Assembly (NCBI GenBank): GCA_016713645.1
Contig: JADJOU010000023.1
Location: 1 to 50,601 of the forward strand
Direction: 5' to 3'
Origin: Bacteroidota bacterium
GTDB lineage: Bacteria; Bacteroidota; Bacteroidia; Chitinophagales; JADJOU01
Length of the DNA: 50,601 nucleotides
Shown here: in pieces, positions 1-9,599 of the stretch
How the letters are laid out: the number at the start of each line of letters is the position of its first letter
Position numbering within the stretch: the stretch's first letter is position 1
Position numbers and translations under genes: made by a program
Notes under the pieces: model-generated
Seen by the model: only the letters and a program-made list of their open reading frames with translations
The model's database searches: none
Told to the model about the DNA's origin: nothing

Positions 1-2989
1 AAGGCCATCGACATTTCAAAGAATAAAAAACACCTCAAATATTTAATCCCACCTGCATTGGTTTTGGTATTCATCATCATTGCTGCACCCAATATTATCA
101 AAGAGAGCACCAAGCACTATGTGCAATACGACACCCATTTTGAGCGCAAGGCTCCTTTTGATTTTATCGTAAAAAATGCTGACCAACTCAGTACGATTCA
201 ATTTGCAGATTACCCACTCAACATGAGTACCAAAGGGAGTTTTGAGCCCAAAGAAGTCAATATCAATATCGATGGATACGTGTATAAAATGTCCAATGAT
301 TCTGGTCACTTCAATTATGTATTTAAAAATGTTCAAAAGGACATTCCCTTCCACTTTGAAGCCAATGGCTATACCAGTGCGACTTTTACACTTAAAGTCA
401 TTCCAAAGCCCATCATCGCTGGATTTGAAATCAGTTTAATCTATCCCGCATATACAGGATTGAAAAATGAAGTGCTGAAAAATATTGGAGATATCTCCGT
501 ACCTATTGGCACGAAAGCCACTTGGAAATTCAATACAGAATTTGTCGATGCCCTCGAAATAAAATTTGGTGGTGATAAAATTCAATCCAAACAAACAGGC
601 GAGCGCGCTTTTGAGCACAGCAAAAACTTGACTCAATCCACACCTTATAGCATTCAAGTATTCAATAAAAAAGTCAAAGACTTCGATTCAGTTCAATATT
701 CGATACAAATCATTCCCGACCTCCACCCGACCATCAATGTCATGGAATATAAGGATAGTCTGAACACTGCCCTGCGCTATTATTCTGGTGAATTATCCGA
801 TGACTATGGCATCGCTCGTCTGCTCTTTCACTATCGAATTGCGAGCAGAGATACCAATGGAAAAGAAACCGATAAAGTATTCAGCAGACCCGTTCCATTC
901 AATGGTGCGAGAAATGCCAGCTTCATTCACAACATCTCCATGAAGGAATTGAATTTGCAACCTGGTGATGAGCTCAGTTACTTCTTTGAAGTATGGGACA
1001 ATGATGCAGTGAATGGCAGCAAGCACACCAAGAGTGGCATTTATACCTACAAAATGCCGACAATTGAACAATTGGAAAAACAAACAGATCAAAACAACAA
1101 AGAGATTAAAAAAGACCTTTCGGCATCAGTAAAGGATGCTAAAAAATTACAGAAAGAAGCACAAGAACTGAGAGAAAAACTCTTGGAAAAAAAGAATTTA
1201 GATTGGAAAGACAAACAGCAAATTGAAAAATTGTTGGAGAAAGAAAAGCAAATGGAGAAGCAGGTCGAGCAGATGAAGGCAGAGATGAAGCAAAACTTCG
1301 AACAACAAAAAGAATTCAAACAAGAAGATCAGCGCATCCTCGACAAACAAAAAGAATTGCAAGAATTGATGGATCAAGTCCTCAATCCAGAGATGAAAGA
1401 CTTATACAATCAATTGGAGGAATTGATGAAGCAAATGGACAAGGAGAAAGTGTTGGAGAAGCTGGAGAATATGGATATGAAGAATGAGAAACTCGAAAAG
1501 GAATTGGACAAGATGTTGGAATTATTCAAGAATTTGGAATACCAACAAAAGATGGATGAGACCGCAGATAAGCTCGAAAAATTGGCGCGAGAGCAAGAGA
1601 AATTAGCACAGGAAACAGAGAAGGGCATCACAGACGAATTGAAGAAGAAGCAAGAGGAATTGAGTAAAAAAATGGAAGATGCCAAGAAAGAAATTGAGGA
1701 TTTAAATAAGTTAAATCAAGAGAAAAACAAAGGCACAGAGGAAGATTTCAAAGACATTAAAAAAGAGGCAGAAGACGCGCAAAAGAATCAAGAAGAAGCG
1801 AAGGATGAGATGCAGAAAAACAATAAAGAAGGCGCATCTAAAAAAGCAGAAACAAGCCGCTAAAGACATGAAGGACACGGCGGAGAAGATGAAGAAAAAA
1901 TCAAAAAAACAACAGAGCGATCAACAAGAAGAAGACTTTGAAATGTTGAGAAGATTGTTGGAGAACTTGATGTATCTATCTTTCGAAGAGGAAAAATTGG
2001 TAGGTGCTTCGCAGACGACACCAATCAATACCCCATCTTATGTGAAGAATATTCAGACGCAAAATAAATTGAAAGACGATTTCAAATTGGTTGAAGATAC
2101 GCTATATGCGCTGGCTTCCAGACAATCCGATGTGAAGAAATTTGTCTTCGACGAAGTAGATAAAATCAAAGAGCGAACGAAAAAGGCGATTAAATTCTTG
2201 GTAGATAGAAATGTCGGACAAGCAATCGTAGAACAGCAATCAGTCATGATGCACTACAATAATTTGACCTTGATGTTGTCTGAAGTGATGATGGATATGC
2301 AAGATGAAAAAGACGATGGCAAAGAAAAGAAAGGCGGCGATGGCGAGAGCAAACCATCCTTTAGAAAAAAGAAAGGCAAGAGCTCGTGCAATAGTTTGGG
2401 ACAGATGCAAAAGCAACTCAATAAGCAATTGAAAGATTTGCAAGATAAAATGGGCAGCGGCAAACCGCAACCCAAGCCAGGAGACAAACCGGGCTCAATG
2501 CCAGGGAGCAAACCAGGACAAAAAGATGGTCAGGGCAGTCAAGGCGGAAGAGGACAATTCAGCAAGGAGATGGCTCAAATTGCAGCGCAACAACAAGCGA
2601 TGCGGAGAGCGTTAAAAGAGATCGATGAAAAACAAAATCGACCAGATAAAAACGGAAAAAAACCATTGGGAGATTTGGGAGAATTGATGAAGGAAATGGA
2701 AAAGACGGAGACTGATTTGGTGAATAAGAGAATGACGGGAGAATTGCTCAAGCGTCAACAGCAATTGGAGATCAAACTCCTAGAAGCCGCAGAGGCAGAG
2801 CGCACACAAGAACAAGATAATAAGCGCGAGAGCAAATCAACGCCAGAAATCCCACACAGTGTTCCACCGGCTTTGGAGGAGTATATGAAAAAGCGCCAAC
2901 AAGAAATCGACCTCATTCGCCGCACCCCAGTTGGCTTAAAACCATTCTATAAAAAATTGGTTGAAGGATATTACGAGGGGATAAAATAA
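1..2989 (+). CDS. DUF4175 family coiled-coil membrane protein, 5' partial, one frameshift
   Basis: The frame is open from base 1, so the true start lies outside the window. A hydrophobic segment (about codons 14-30, LIPPALVLVFIIIAAP) is followed by a beta-rich extracytoplasmic part to about codon 345 and then several hundred residues of Glu/Lys/Gln coiled coil with a Gly/Pro/Lys-rich stretch near 2460-2560. The C-terminus ends in GLKPFYKKLVEGYYEGIK. This architecture is that of the Bacteroidota DUF4175 family, whose function is unknown. The frame shifts by one base near 1838-1846: removing one A from the A6 run joins the two halves smoothly (SKK then QKQAAKDMKD). I read it as one gene with a sequence error. 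Family call fairly sure, function not. Confidence 0.8.
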
Positions 2990-3032
2990 GAACTGTCATA
3001 AACACAGGCAAAATAAATAATGCTATTCTGAA

Positions 3033-3796
3033 TCAAACTCTATCAATTGGATTATCATCCGTTGCATTATCATATCGTTTAAAATGCATTTTAAGTTGAA
3101 AAAGTTCAGATTTAACAATACTTGGAAGATTCTCAACTATGTTTTCTATTTCTATGATGCATGTTAACTAAATAATCTTTATATTTAAATGATAAGCAAG
3201 TTAAATATTGTGATACTAAATCTAATAATACTTTACTTATATCATTAGATTCACTAACAGAATATGCAGGGAAATATTTCAATCCAATAGTTTGTTGCAT
3301 ATTTTCTAATTCAGCCGTATGAGTGTCTCTGCATAAGTTAGAATAATTTGAATGTATTCTCGGCTGATGATTTTAGAGGCTCTTCATAGAATTGAGGTAA
3401 TTTATTTACATTATCGAATATTTCAAAAACACTTTTCGTTGATATTATTTGTGGTAAATCATCTAAGTTATAACCCTTATGAAAAGTTTCAATAGAACTC
3501 CTCAACATTATTCTTGAAGCCTTGTATGCGCCATGAATACTTAGAAACATAGAATTCCCTATGTCAGAACACGACTCAGTCAAAAAATCAATTTGATCCT
3601 TTGAAATTACTTTTAATCTCTCTTTTTCATTTTGCTGAAAATGCAATTCTGCAATAAATGTTAAATATGAAAATAATTTTTTATGTTGCTGTGACAATAC
3701 AATATTGAAACTTTCCTCATTAACAAGATGTGCAAGAGAATAGCCCTCTATAAAACCTTTTAATTCCTTAAAGTCATTATTAATTTCTCTAGACAT
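3033..3796 (-). pseudogene. Unknown protein, possibly HEPN-like, last gene of ParA cassette, two frameshifts
   Basis: Read from ATG at 3796 through two frame changes (near 3345 and near 3140), this gives about 254 residues and stops at 3033. The mid-part has the pattern MLRSSIETFHKGYN...VFEIF...YSNLCRDTHT, an alpha-helical layout like HEPN-type and abortive-infection proteins in which an early Arg-Ser-Ser-Ile-Glu helix is followed by a Tyr-x-x-Leu...His-Thr helix. I do not see a clean R-x4-6-H motif, so the HEPN idea is weak. The start overlaps the stop of the upstream gene by 8 bases, which supports translational coupling. The AT-rich composition is like its two partners and unlike the flanking housekeeping genes. 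Confidence 0.45.
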
Positions 3797-4285
3797 TCTT
3801 TGAAATTAATTTTTGAATAGTATCATTCCAAGAAAAATTTGATTTTTTCATTTCTTCTTTTACTAAATTTAGTTGTTCCTTATTATCTGTTAATTGATAA
3901 AGTGCATTTACTAATGAAGTTAATTCATAGTCATTTAAGTTAATAACTTCACATACAATAAGACCAATATATTCTAGTCTAGATCTTTTTCCAGATTTAC
4001 TTATCTTAATATTAAGAGCATTCTCAGCGAAATCCAATAAATTAGAAGTAGAGGAAAATAATTCTTCATCTTTAAGTAGAGAAGGTAAAAGCCCAATTAA
4101 CTGATTTTTGTTTTGTTTGGAGTTTTTTTAACCTTTATTTTACTTGTATCTTCTTGATTTAACAACTCGCGCAATAAAATAGGTATTTCTTTTAAATCCA
4201 ATCCTTTTTTTGAATCTAGTAACCAATTAAGTTCTTCAATGAAATTGATTGCTTTATTTATTTTATTTTTTTTTGAAATTTCCAT
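3789..4285 (-). pseudogene. Unknown 165-residue protein, middle gene of ParA cassette, one frameshift
   Basis: An ATG at 4285 opens a 62-codon frame that runs out just after a run of seven T (4123-4129 on the plus strand). Adding one base there continues directly into a second open frame (QLIGLLPSLLKDEELF and onward) that ends at 3789, giving one Lys/Leu-rich, mostly helical protein of about 165 residues. The reading is supported by the absence of a normal start codon for the downstream part. It begins 4 bases after the ParA-like gene and overlaps the next gene by 8 bases, so the three form a tight operon. I do not recognise the family. It could be the ParB-like or adaptor partner of the ATPase, but no DNA-binding motif is visible. 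Confidence 0.45.
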
Positions 4286-4288
4286 TTT

Positions 4289-4875
4289 CTATATTTTTTT
4301 TAATATCTCGCCTGTAATTTTAGTTAAGTTAATCTTATTTACTTCATCTGCTAAATCAAGGATAAATACTCCTTGAAGCTGCTCTCTAGCAACAGCAGTT
4401 CGTTTTAGTATTTCACCATTAAATTTTAAAGGCTTCCAATAAGTCGAACTATTCAAAAAACTTATCGCTTGCCTATAAACTAAATTATCTTCTGTCATTG
4501 TTAATACAACACCTAAACATTCAATTTTTAAACTATAATTTTCTTTTTTGTAATTTATTATTCCCCTTAATAAATCAATCCCAGTAAATGAAATTGGATC
4601 CGGCTTTACAGGAATCAAATAATAATCAGATGCTATAAGTGCGCTTGTCATCCAAATGGAAGGTGTTGGAGGGGTATCAATAACAATAATATCAAAATTA
4701 TTAGCTATTTGCTCTTGATTTAAAAAATTTTTCAATCGATTTTCTCTCCCATCACCTGTTGCCATTCCGAAATCATCCTGGTTAGATAAAGTTTACCTTG
4801 ATTAAGAGGCATGGTTTGTGCCTCCGTCCCCCCCCCGGCCACAAAAGGGTTTTCCCCACCTTTCATGTTTATTAG
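4289..4875 (-). pseudogene. ParA/MinD-family ATPase, N-terminal part scrambled
   Basis: The intact part (4765 down to 4289) carries the Walker B region FDIIVIDTPPT, the ISFTGIDLL and GVVLTM segments and the C-terminal helices of ParA-family partition or cargo-positioning ATPases. The open frame extends upstream to 4792 (TLSNQDDFG, matching the usual region after DxDPQ). Further upstream, at about 4848-4868, a remnant of the deviant Walker A is readable in another frame (NMKGG, then GKT), with one codon missing. Between these two points about 15 expected codons are absent and a run of nine C (4828-4836) sits in the gap. As written no functional ATPase can be made. Either the gene decayed or this spot was badly assembled. 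Confidence 0.7.
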
Positions 4876-5091
4876 ACCTCCCAAAGTTAATTATTATTTT
4901 GGTCCAAAGTCACGCTTTTGAACAAATACATTCAAATTACTTACAAACATCTTGAGCCTCCTCAATATGCTGTTTTTCTTGACTCAACCAAAGACGATTA
5001 GTTGTTGAAATCCAGATTAAGACTCTTGTGGATAAAATTTCTTAAGTGATATTATAGCTCCAAAAACCAGACACCAGTCACCAGAAACCAC
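4876..5091. other. Intergenic gap without a recognised gene
   Basis: This stretch between the ParA-like remnant and rnc has stops in all frames. It contains short ACCAG-type repeats near 5067-5092 (CCAGACACCAGTCACCAG) that recur in weaker form near 16905. I see no promoter match to TAnnTTTG. Confidence 0.5.
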
Positions 5092-5802
5092 TTAGATTAC
5101 ACGGGCTTCCATCGCCTTCCTACTCGCAATTTGCTCAGCGACTTTTTTACTAAAGCCTTCCCCTGTGCTCACTTTTTCATCGTCGATATATAGATCGATG
5201 ACGTAATAATTTCTGTTGTTTACTTTTTTGATTTCCTCTTCGCGGAATTCGATGCGCTGACCTTTCTTTTGAAAATAGATAAATACTTCGCTCTTGAAAT
5301 CCACTTCTATTTCTAGCTCATCGAGATTGAAATATTGTTTGAGCATGCGATTCAATAAAAACAATTTGGTTTTTTCATAGCCCAAATCTAGATAAACCGC
5401 TCCGACAAAAGCCTCTAGTGTATTGCCATACAAGTCATCGCGATTCAATCGACCATTGGCTTTTTTGACGAGAAATCTATCCAATTGCATGCGCTGTCCC
5501 ACTTTATTTAGGTTGTTTCGATTCACCATTTTGGAGCGCAGCGAAGTGAGGAATCCCTCATCTTTGGTGGGGTATTTCTTATATAGGTGGTCAGAGAATA
5601 TCGTATTGATAACAGAATCGCCCAAGAGCTCCAAACGCTCATTGCTACTGGAATATTCAGCAGTTGAAGAGCGATGAGAGAATGCAATTTCATAATGGTG
5701 CATCGTCACAGGGAAATAACCTGTCGTCCTGCGAATAAAAACCCATAGGTCTTTATCACTATAGAAAAGGGCGTTGTAAATTTTTTGGATGGTGCGAATC
5801 AA
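5092..5802 (-). CDS. rnc: Ribonuclease III
   Basis: This 236-residue protein is full length for RNase III, the Mg2+-dependent double-strand RNA endonuclease of rRNA processing. The signature NERLELLGDSVI is at residues 54-65, with its catalytic acidic residues, and the second acidic helix reads GNTLEAFVGAVYLDLGY. A double-strand RNA-binding domain fills about residues 165-236 and keeps the terminal KKVAEQIASRKA helix. It lies 36 bases downstream of fabF on the same strand, the common acpP-fabF-rnc order, and is probably cotranscribed with it. Confidence 0.95.
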   Translation of the reverse strand: MIRTIQKIYNALFYSDKDLWVFIRRTTGYFPVTMHHYEIAFSHRSSTAEYSSSNERLELLGDSVINTIFSDHLYKKYPTKDEGFLTSLRSKMVNRNNLNKVGQRMQLDRFLVKKANGRLNRDDLYGNTLEAFVGAVYLDLGYEKTKLFLLNRMLKQYFNLDELEIEVDFKSEVFIYFQKKGQRIEFREEEIKKVNNRNYYVIDLYIDDEKVSTGEGFSKKVAEQIASRKAMEARVI

Positions 5803-5838
5803 AGCAATAAAAAAGGTTGGCCTGAGCCAACCTACAAT

Positions 5839-7095
5839 TTATGGATTATGTTTTTTAAAAATCACCGTGGCATTATGCCCACCAAATCCGAATGTATTGC
5901 TCAATGCGGCATTTACTTTGCGTTTTTGCGCGACATTGAGTGTGAGGTTTAATTTAGGATCGATACTTGGATCAGCCGTTTTATGATTGATTGTAGGTGG
6001 AATAATATCCTCTTTTACTGCCAACACACAAGCAGCCGCCTCTATGGCTCCAGCCGCACCCAATAAGTGACCAGTCATGGACTTTGTAGAGGAGATATTC
6101 ATATTATAAGCGTGGTCACCAAATAAACTTGTGATGGCCTTTAATTCTGCGACATCGCCCAATGGCGTTGAAGTACCGTGTACATTGATATAATCGATTT
6201 CATTCGCTTGCATCTCTGCATCTTCCAAGGCGTATTTCATAGCATTCATGGCGCCCAATCCCTCTGGATGTGGAGCTGTGAGGTGATAAGCATCTGCGCT
6301 CAATCCACCGCCGACCATTTCAGCATATATTTTCGCACCGCGAGCAATCGCGTGTTCGTATTCTTCCAAAACCAAGCCTATTCCCCCTTCTCCCATCACA
6401 AATCCATCTCTTTCGAGATCAAATGGTCTAGAGGCGGTTAAATAGTCTTCATTGCGCTCAGAAAGGGCCTTCATAGAATTGAATCCTCCCATACCTCCCA
6501 CAGTAATTGCTGCTTCCGAACCTCCAGCCAATATTGCTTTTGATTTGCCCAATCGAATATAATTGAACGCGTCGATCAAAGCGATGGTACTAGAAGCACA
6601 AGCTGCTACAGGAGCAAAATTAGGGCCTCTAAATCCATAGCGCATGGAGATATGTCCGCATGTAATATCCGCAATCATCTTGGGAATAAAGAAAGGGCTG
6701 AATCTCGGAATACCATTTCCAGTATAAAAAGCGCCAATCTCCTGCTCGAAAGTGCGCAATCCACCAATCCCCGAACTCCAAATCACCCCGATTCTATCTT
6801 TATCGAGCGCTGGATCATTGAGATTGCTGTCATTTACGGCTTCCAGTGCAGCGGCAATTCCATATTGAGAAACCAAATCCAAACGATTGGTCTCCTTTTT
6901 GTCAATGCCAAAGTCTGACGGGTCAAAGTTCTTGACCTCACAAGCAAATTTTGTCTTGAACTGGGCTGTGTCAAAGTGTGTAATAAAATTGGCACCACTT
7001 TGTCCTTCTAATATAGATTTCCAAAAGGTGCCAACATTATTGCCCAGAGGTGTTACAGCACCAAGTCCTGTAACTACTACTCTTTTTAGTTGCAT
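5839..7095 (-). CDS. fabF: 3-oxoacyl-ACP synthase II (KAS II)
   Basis: At 418 residues this is a full-length FabF, which condenses malonyl-ACP with acyl-ACP in fatty-acid elongation. The Cys-His-His triad is visible: Cys166 in PVAACASST, His306 in NVHGTSTPLGD and His343 in TGHLLGAAGA. The Gly-rich C-terminus SNTFGFGGHNATVIF is also typical. The start ATG at 7095 lies 24 bases downstream of the acpP stop, so the two are one transcriptional unit, with rnc following. Confidence 0.97.
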   Translation of the reverse strand: MQLKRVVVTGLGAVTPLGNNVGTFWKSILEGQSGANFITHFDTAQFKTKFACEVKNFDPSDFGIDKKETNRLDLVSQYGIAAALEAVNDSNLNDPALDKDRIGVIWSSGIGGLRTFEQEIGAFYTGNGIPRFSPFFIPKMIADITCGHISMRYGFRGPNFAPVAACASSTIALIDAFNYIRLGKSKAILAGGSEAAITVGGMGGFNSMKALSERNEDYLTASRPFDLERDGFVMGEGGIGLVLEEYEHAIARGAKIYAEMVGGGLSADAYHLTAPHPEGLGAMNAMKYALEDAEMQANEIDYINVHGTSTPLGDVAELKAITSLFGDHAYNMNISSTKSMTGHLLGAAGAIEAAACVLAVKEDIIPPTINHKTADPSIDPKLNLTLNVAQKRKVNAALSNTFGFGGHNATVIFKKHNP

Positions 7096-7119
7096 CGAAT
7101 TTAATTTTTAGTGATAGAA

Positions 7120-7356
7120 TTACGCAGCGTTCTCCTCGAGGAACTTCACTGCGTCACCCACAGTAGCAATAGTTTCTGCTTGTTCGTCTGGAATAGAGAT
7201 ATTAAACTCTTTTTCAAACTCCATAATCAGTTCTACTGTATCTAATGAATCTGCTCCTAAATCCGCTGTGAAGCTTGCTGCAGGAACTACTTGGCTCTCA
7301 TCAACTCCAAGTTTATCAATAATAATTTTCTTTACTCTTTCTGCTATGTTAGACAT
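7120..7356 (-). CDS. acpP: Acyl carrier protein
   Basis: This 78-residue acidic protein has the phosphopantetheine attachment site GADSLDTVELIMEFE, with the modified serine at residue 37. It carries the growing chain for FabF, encoded next door. It is first in the acpP-fabF-rnc unit; a TAnnTTTG box lies 24 bases upstream of the ATG. Confidence 0.98.
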   Translation of the reverse strand: MSNIAERVKKIIIDKLGVDESQVVPAASFTADLGADSLDTVELIMEFEKEFNISIPDEQAETIATVGDAVKFLEENAA

Positions 7357-7379
7357 TTTAAAATTTGTTTTTAGAATTG

Positions 7380-7387
7380 CAAAGATA
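7380..7387 (-). promoter_or_regulatory. -7 promoter box TATCTTTG for acpP-fabF-rnc
   Basis: On the minus strand the box reads TATCTTTG, matching the Bacteroidota -7 consensus TAnnTTTG, and lies 23 bases upstream of the acpP start. A -33 TTTG box is not evident at the usual spacing. Confidence 0.65.
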
Positions 7388-7500
7388 TGATTTTTTGAAA
7401 AGTTGATTTTTTTTTTTGAGATTATTTTTGAGCGTGGAATTGAGGCCCTTTAACAATCTACAAAAACAACCAAAACCCTTTCCAATAGGGCATTTAAATG

Positions 7501-8637
7501 TTAAACGGATTGAGTATATAGGTGTTGTAAGACGGAAATCGCCTCTTTCGTGAGCACTTTTCCCCTTCGCTCCATCATTCTCCTCGCCACTTCCAAGGCC
7601 TTTTCAAAGTCAAATCGCTGATCTCCCCAGCTAAAACTGCGTATAAACTTAGGCGGAAACCCCGAATGAAAGATATTGGCAGAAACACCACAAACGGTTC
7701 CGGTATTGAACATCGTATTAATGCTGCTCTTAGAATGGTCGCCCATCATTAGTCCGCAGAATTGAAGCCCTGTCTTTACCTCGCCTTTTGCGGCATAAGA
7801 ATAGGATTTCACTTCGCTGTAATTATTCTTTAGATTGGAATTATTGGTATCCGCGCCTAAATTACACCACTCTCCTATCACAGAATTGCCTAGGAAACCA
7901 TCATGTCCTTTGTTGCTATAACCAAACAAGATGGAATTATTCACTTCACCGCCAATTTTACAATAAGGACCAATCGTCGTCGCGCCATAGACTTTCGTAG
8001 ACAATTTGGTTCCTGCATGCTCGCAGAGGGCAAATCCGCCTCGAATGACCGTGTTTTCCATTACTTCAGCCTCCTTGCCGATATAGATACTTCCTGTTGT
8101 CGTATTGAATATAGACGCATTGACAATCGCTCCTTCCTCTATAAAGAGTCTATTGGGGTCGCCAATGATTTTGCTGTGTATATCCAAGCACTGAGATGTT
8201 CTGCCTTTGGTAATCCAAGTAAAATCCTCCTCCAAGACAACCGCATTTTGTGAAAACAGGTCCCAGGGGTGTTTTACACAAATCAAATTGGCTTTGGTTT
8301 CAATCTTATGCGCAGCCAATTGGTAGGATGCAATTATTTGCTCGCCAAAAACCAGCGATTCATTGGGCTTGAGCTGGAGAATCTCTTTAATCAATTGCTC
8401 GTTGGGCAAGTAATGAGAAGCAATAAATAGGGTATCATCTGAAATATGAAGCGGTTCATATAAATCATGCAAGTAATCCATCGTCGATATACCTATTTTT
8501 GATATCGCTAGATGAGATTCCCATTTCTCTTTAATAGTCGTAATCCCGATCCTGCAATCGGCGATTGATCGAGTCAAAGTGAGCGGACATAATTGGAGAT
8601 GAATCAATGCATCATCTCTTAGAATAAAGTTTGGCAT
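7501..8637 (-). CDS. GlmU-like sugar nucleotidyltransferase/acetyltransferase (Bacteroidota alternative GlmU type)
   Basis: This 378-residue protein opens with a degenerate nucleotidyltransferase region (CPLTLTRSIADCRIGITTIKEKW) and ends in a left-handed beta-helix with hexapeptide repeats (about residues 150-320, for example IIGDPNRLFIEEGAIVNAS). This two-part layout is that of the Bacteroidota family proposed to make UDP-N-acetylglucosamine in place of classical GlmU. The biochemical role is inferred from the family. It is transcribed alone: 140 bases separate it from acpP, and a -7 box lies only four bases before its ATG, suggesting a leaderless mRNA. Confidence 0.8.
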   Translation of the reverse strand: MPNFILRDDALIHLQLCPLTLTRSIADCRIGITTIKEKWESHLAISKIGISTMDYLHDLYEPLHISDDTLFIASHYLPNEQLIKEILQLKPNESLVFGEQIIASYQLAAHKIETKANLICVKHPWDLFSQNAVVLEEDFTWITKGRTSQCLDIHSKIIGDPNRLFIEEGAIVNASIFNTTTGSIYIGKEAEVMENTVIRGGFALCEHAGTKLSTKVYGATTIGPYCKIGGEVNNSILFGYSNKGHDGFLGNSVIGEWCNLGADTNNSNLKNNYSEVKSYSYAAKGEVKTGLQFCGLMMGDHSKSSINTMFNTGTVCGVSANIFHSGFPPKFIRSFSWGDQRFDFEKALEVARRMMERRGKVLTKEAISVLQHLYTQSV

Positions 8638-8641
8638 AGAA

Positions 8642-8649
8642 CAAAGGTA
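8642..8649 (-). promoter_or_regulatory. -7 promoter box TACCTTTG, four bases before the start codon
   Basis: On the minus strand the sequence reads TACCTTTG-TTCT-ATG. Since the Bacteroidota -7 box is centred about seven bases before the transcription start, the mRNA of the GlmU-like gene would begin at or next to its start codon. Confidence 0.6.
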
Positions 8650-8720
8650 TAAACTAGACAGAAATCTCTCTATAAATTATAATCCAACGATTAAACTGAT
8701 ATATAAATTGCGCAACCGCT

Positions 8721-9242
8721 TTACTTAACTTTTCCAACAACAGCTTTATTGTATGCTTCATCAACAGGCTCCCAAAGCTCTATTTTATTCCCTTCTATAT
8801 CGGTGATATGCAGGAATTTTCCATATTCAAAGGTCTCCACTTTATCGACGATTTGTACGCGCTCTGCTTGCAATTGCTCGTATAATCTATCCAGATTCTC
8901 GACGCGATAATTGATCATATACTCCTTCTTGGATGGCTCAAAATAACTTGTTTTACTTGGAAAAACACTCCATTGAGTAAAACCGGCTTTGCTTGAATCG
9001 GCACCCTGTCTCCATTCAAAAATTGTCCCATAATCGTCCATCTTCATGCCTAAATGTTTTTCATACCACTCTTTTAACAATTTGGGATTATCCGCTTTAA
9101 AGAATATACCTCCAATACCCGTTACCCTTTTTTCCTTTGGAGCTTCAGCCGCTATCCACCTCGCTTTCGCGGCAACGCCAATACTAAAGGATGCTAGACA
9201 TAAAACAAGCATGATACTTATTGATAAAAGATTCAATTTCAT
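8721..9242 (-). CDS. Secreted VOC/glyoxalase-fold protein
   Basis: This 173-residue protein has a signal peptide (LLSISIMLVLCLASFSIGVAA, about residues 4-25) and then a single VOC domain beginning GIGGIFFKADNPKLLKEWYEKHLGM. The domain keeps the late GKFLHITDIEGNKIELWEP strand where metal-binding Glu residues sit in glyoxalase I and dioxygenases. The reaction cannot be told. Most homologues of this layout are cytoplasmic, so the signal peptide is worth noting. It follows the small lipoprotein gene by 63 bases on the same strand. Confidence 0.75.
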   Translation of the reverse strand: MKLNLLSISIMLVLCLASFSIGVAAKARWIAAEAPKEKRVTGIGGIFFKADNPKLLKEWYEKHLGMKMDDYGTIFEWRQGADSSKAGFTQWSVFPSKTSYFEPSKKEYMINYRVENLDRLYEQLQAERVQIVDKVETFEYGKFLHITDIEGNKIELWEPVDEAYNKAVVGKVK

Positions 9243-9305
9243 GGTAGGATTTTTATGGTTGTTTAATAAATCGGACTTACTGATGTTTGCAGTTATAAAA
9301 GCGCC

Positions 9306-9599
9306 TTATCGTATGCGCAGTGTATTATTATCTTGCAAAGTTGGTTGACTCGCTGGTGTAGAGGGATCTGGCTTATATTTCGTCGTATCTTGAATGCCTT
9401 TTTTGCGAACTGGGATAAAGACTGGGCCACCTGATTGTTGAACCAATCTCCTCATCGAAGGAGGCACTGAATCCTCTGAGGAATTGCTCGCTTGAACTGC
9501 CTTTGCAGGCTCTGGTTGACTATTATTCTTTACAAGGGTGCGATTGCTCTTGCAATTAATTAAGAGGGAAATAAATACTATAACAAACCACTTATTCAT
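9306..9599 (-). CDS. Small putative lipoprotein
   Basis: Starting at ATG 9599 gives a 97-residue protein with a hydrophobic leader and lipobox-like LLINC (Cys at about residue 16), followed by a low-complexity Pro/Ser/Gln-rich tail. I chose this start over an in-frame ATG at 9620 because it gives a proper lipoprotein signal. It overlaps the end of psd by 8 bases and is therefore probably coupled to it. No family recognised. Confidence 0.55.
   Translation of the reverse strand: MNKWFVIVFISLLINCKSNRTLVKNNSQPEPAKAVQASNSSEDSVPPSMRRLVQQSGGPVFIPVRKKGIQDTTKYKPDPSTPASQPTLQDNNTLRIR

Noticed and set aside
1089..1685. Minus-strand Ser/Phe-rich frames inside the DUF4175 coiled coil
   Set aside because: They are antisense shadows of Glu/Lys-rich codons.
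1805..1863. Programmed ribosomal frameshift in the DUF4175 gene
   Set aside because: The required change is +1 at an A6 run, not the -1 of usual slippery sites, and many other genes here need similar single-base repairs.
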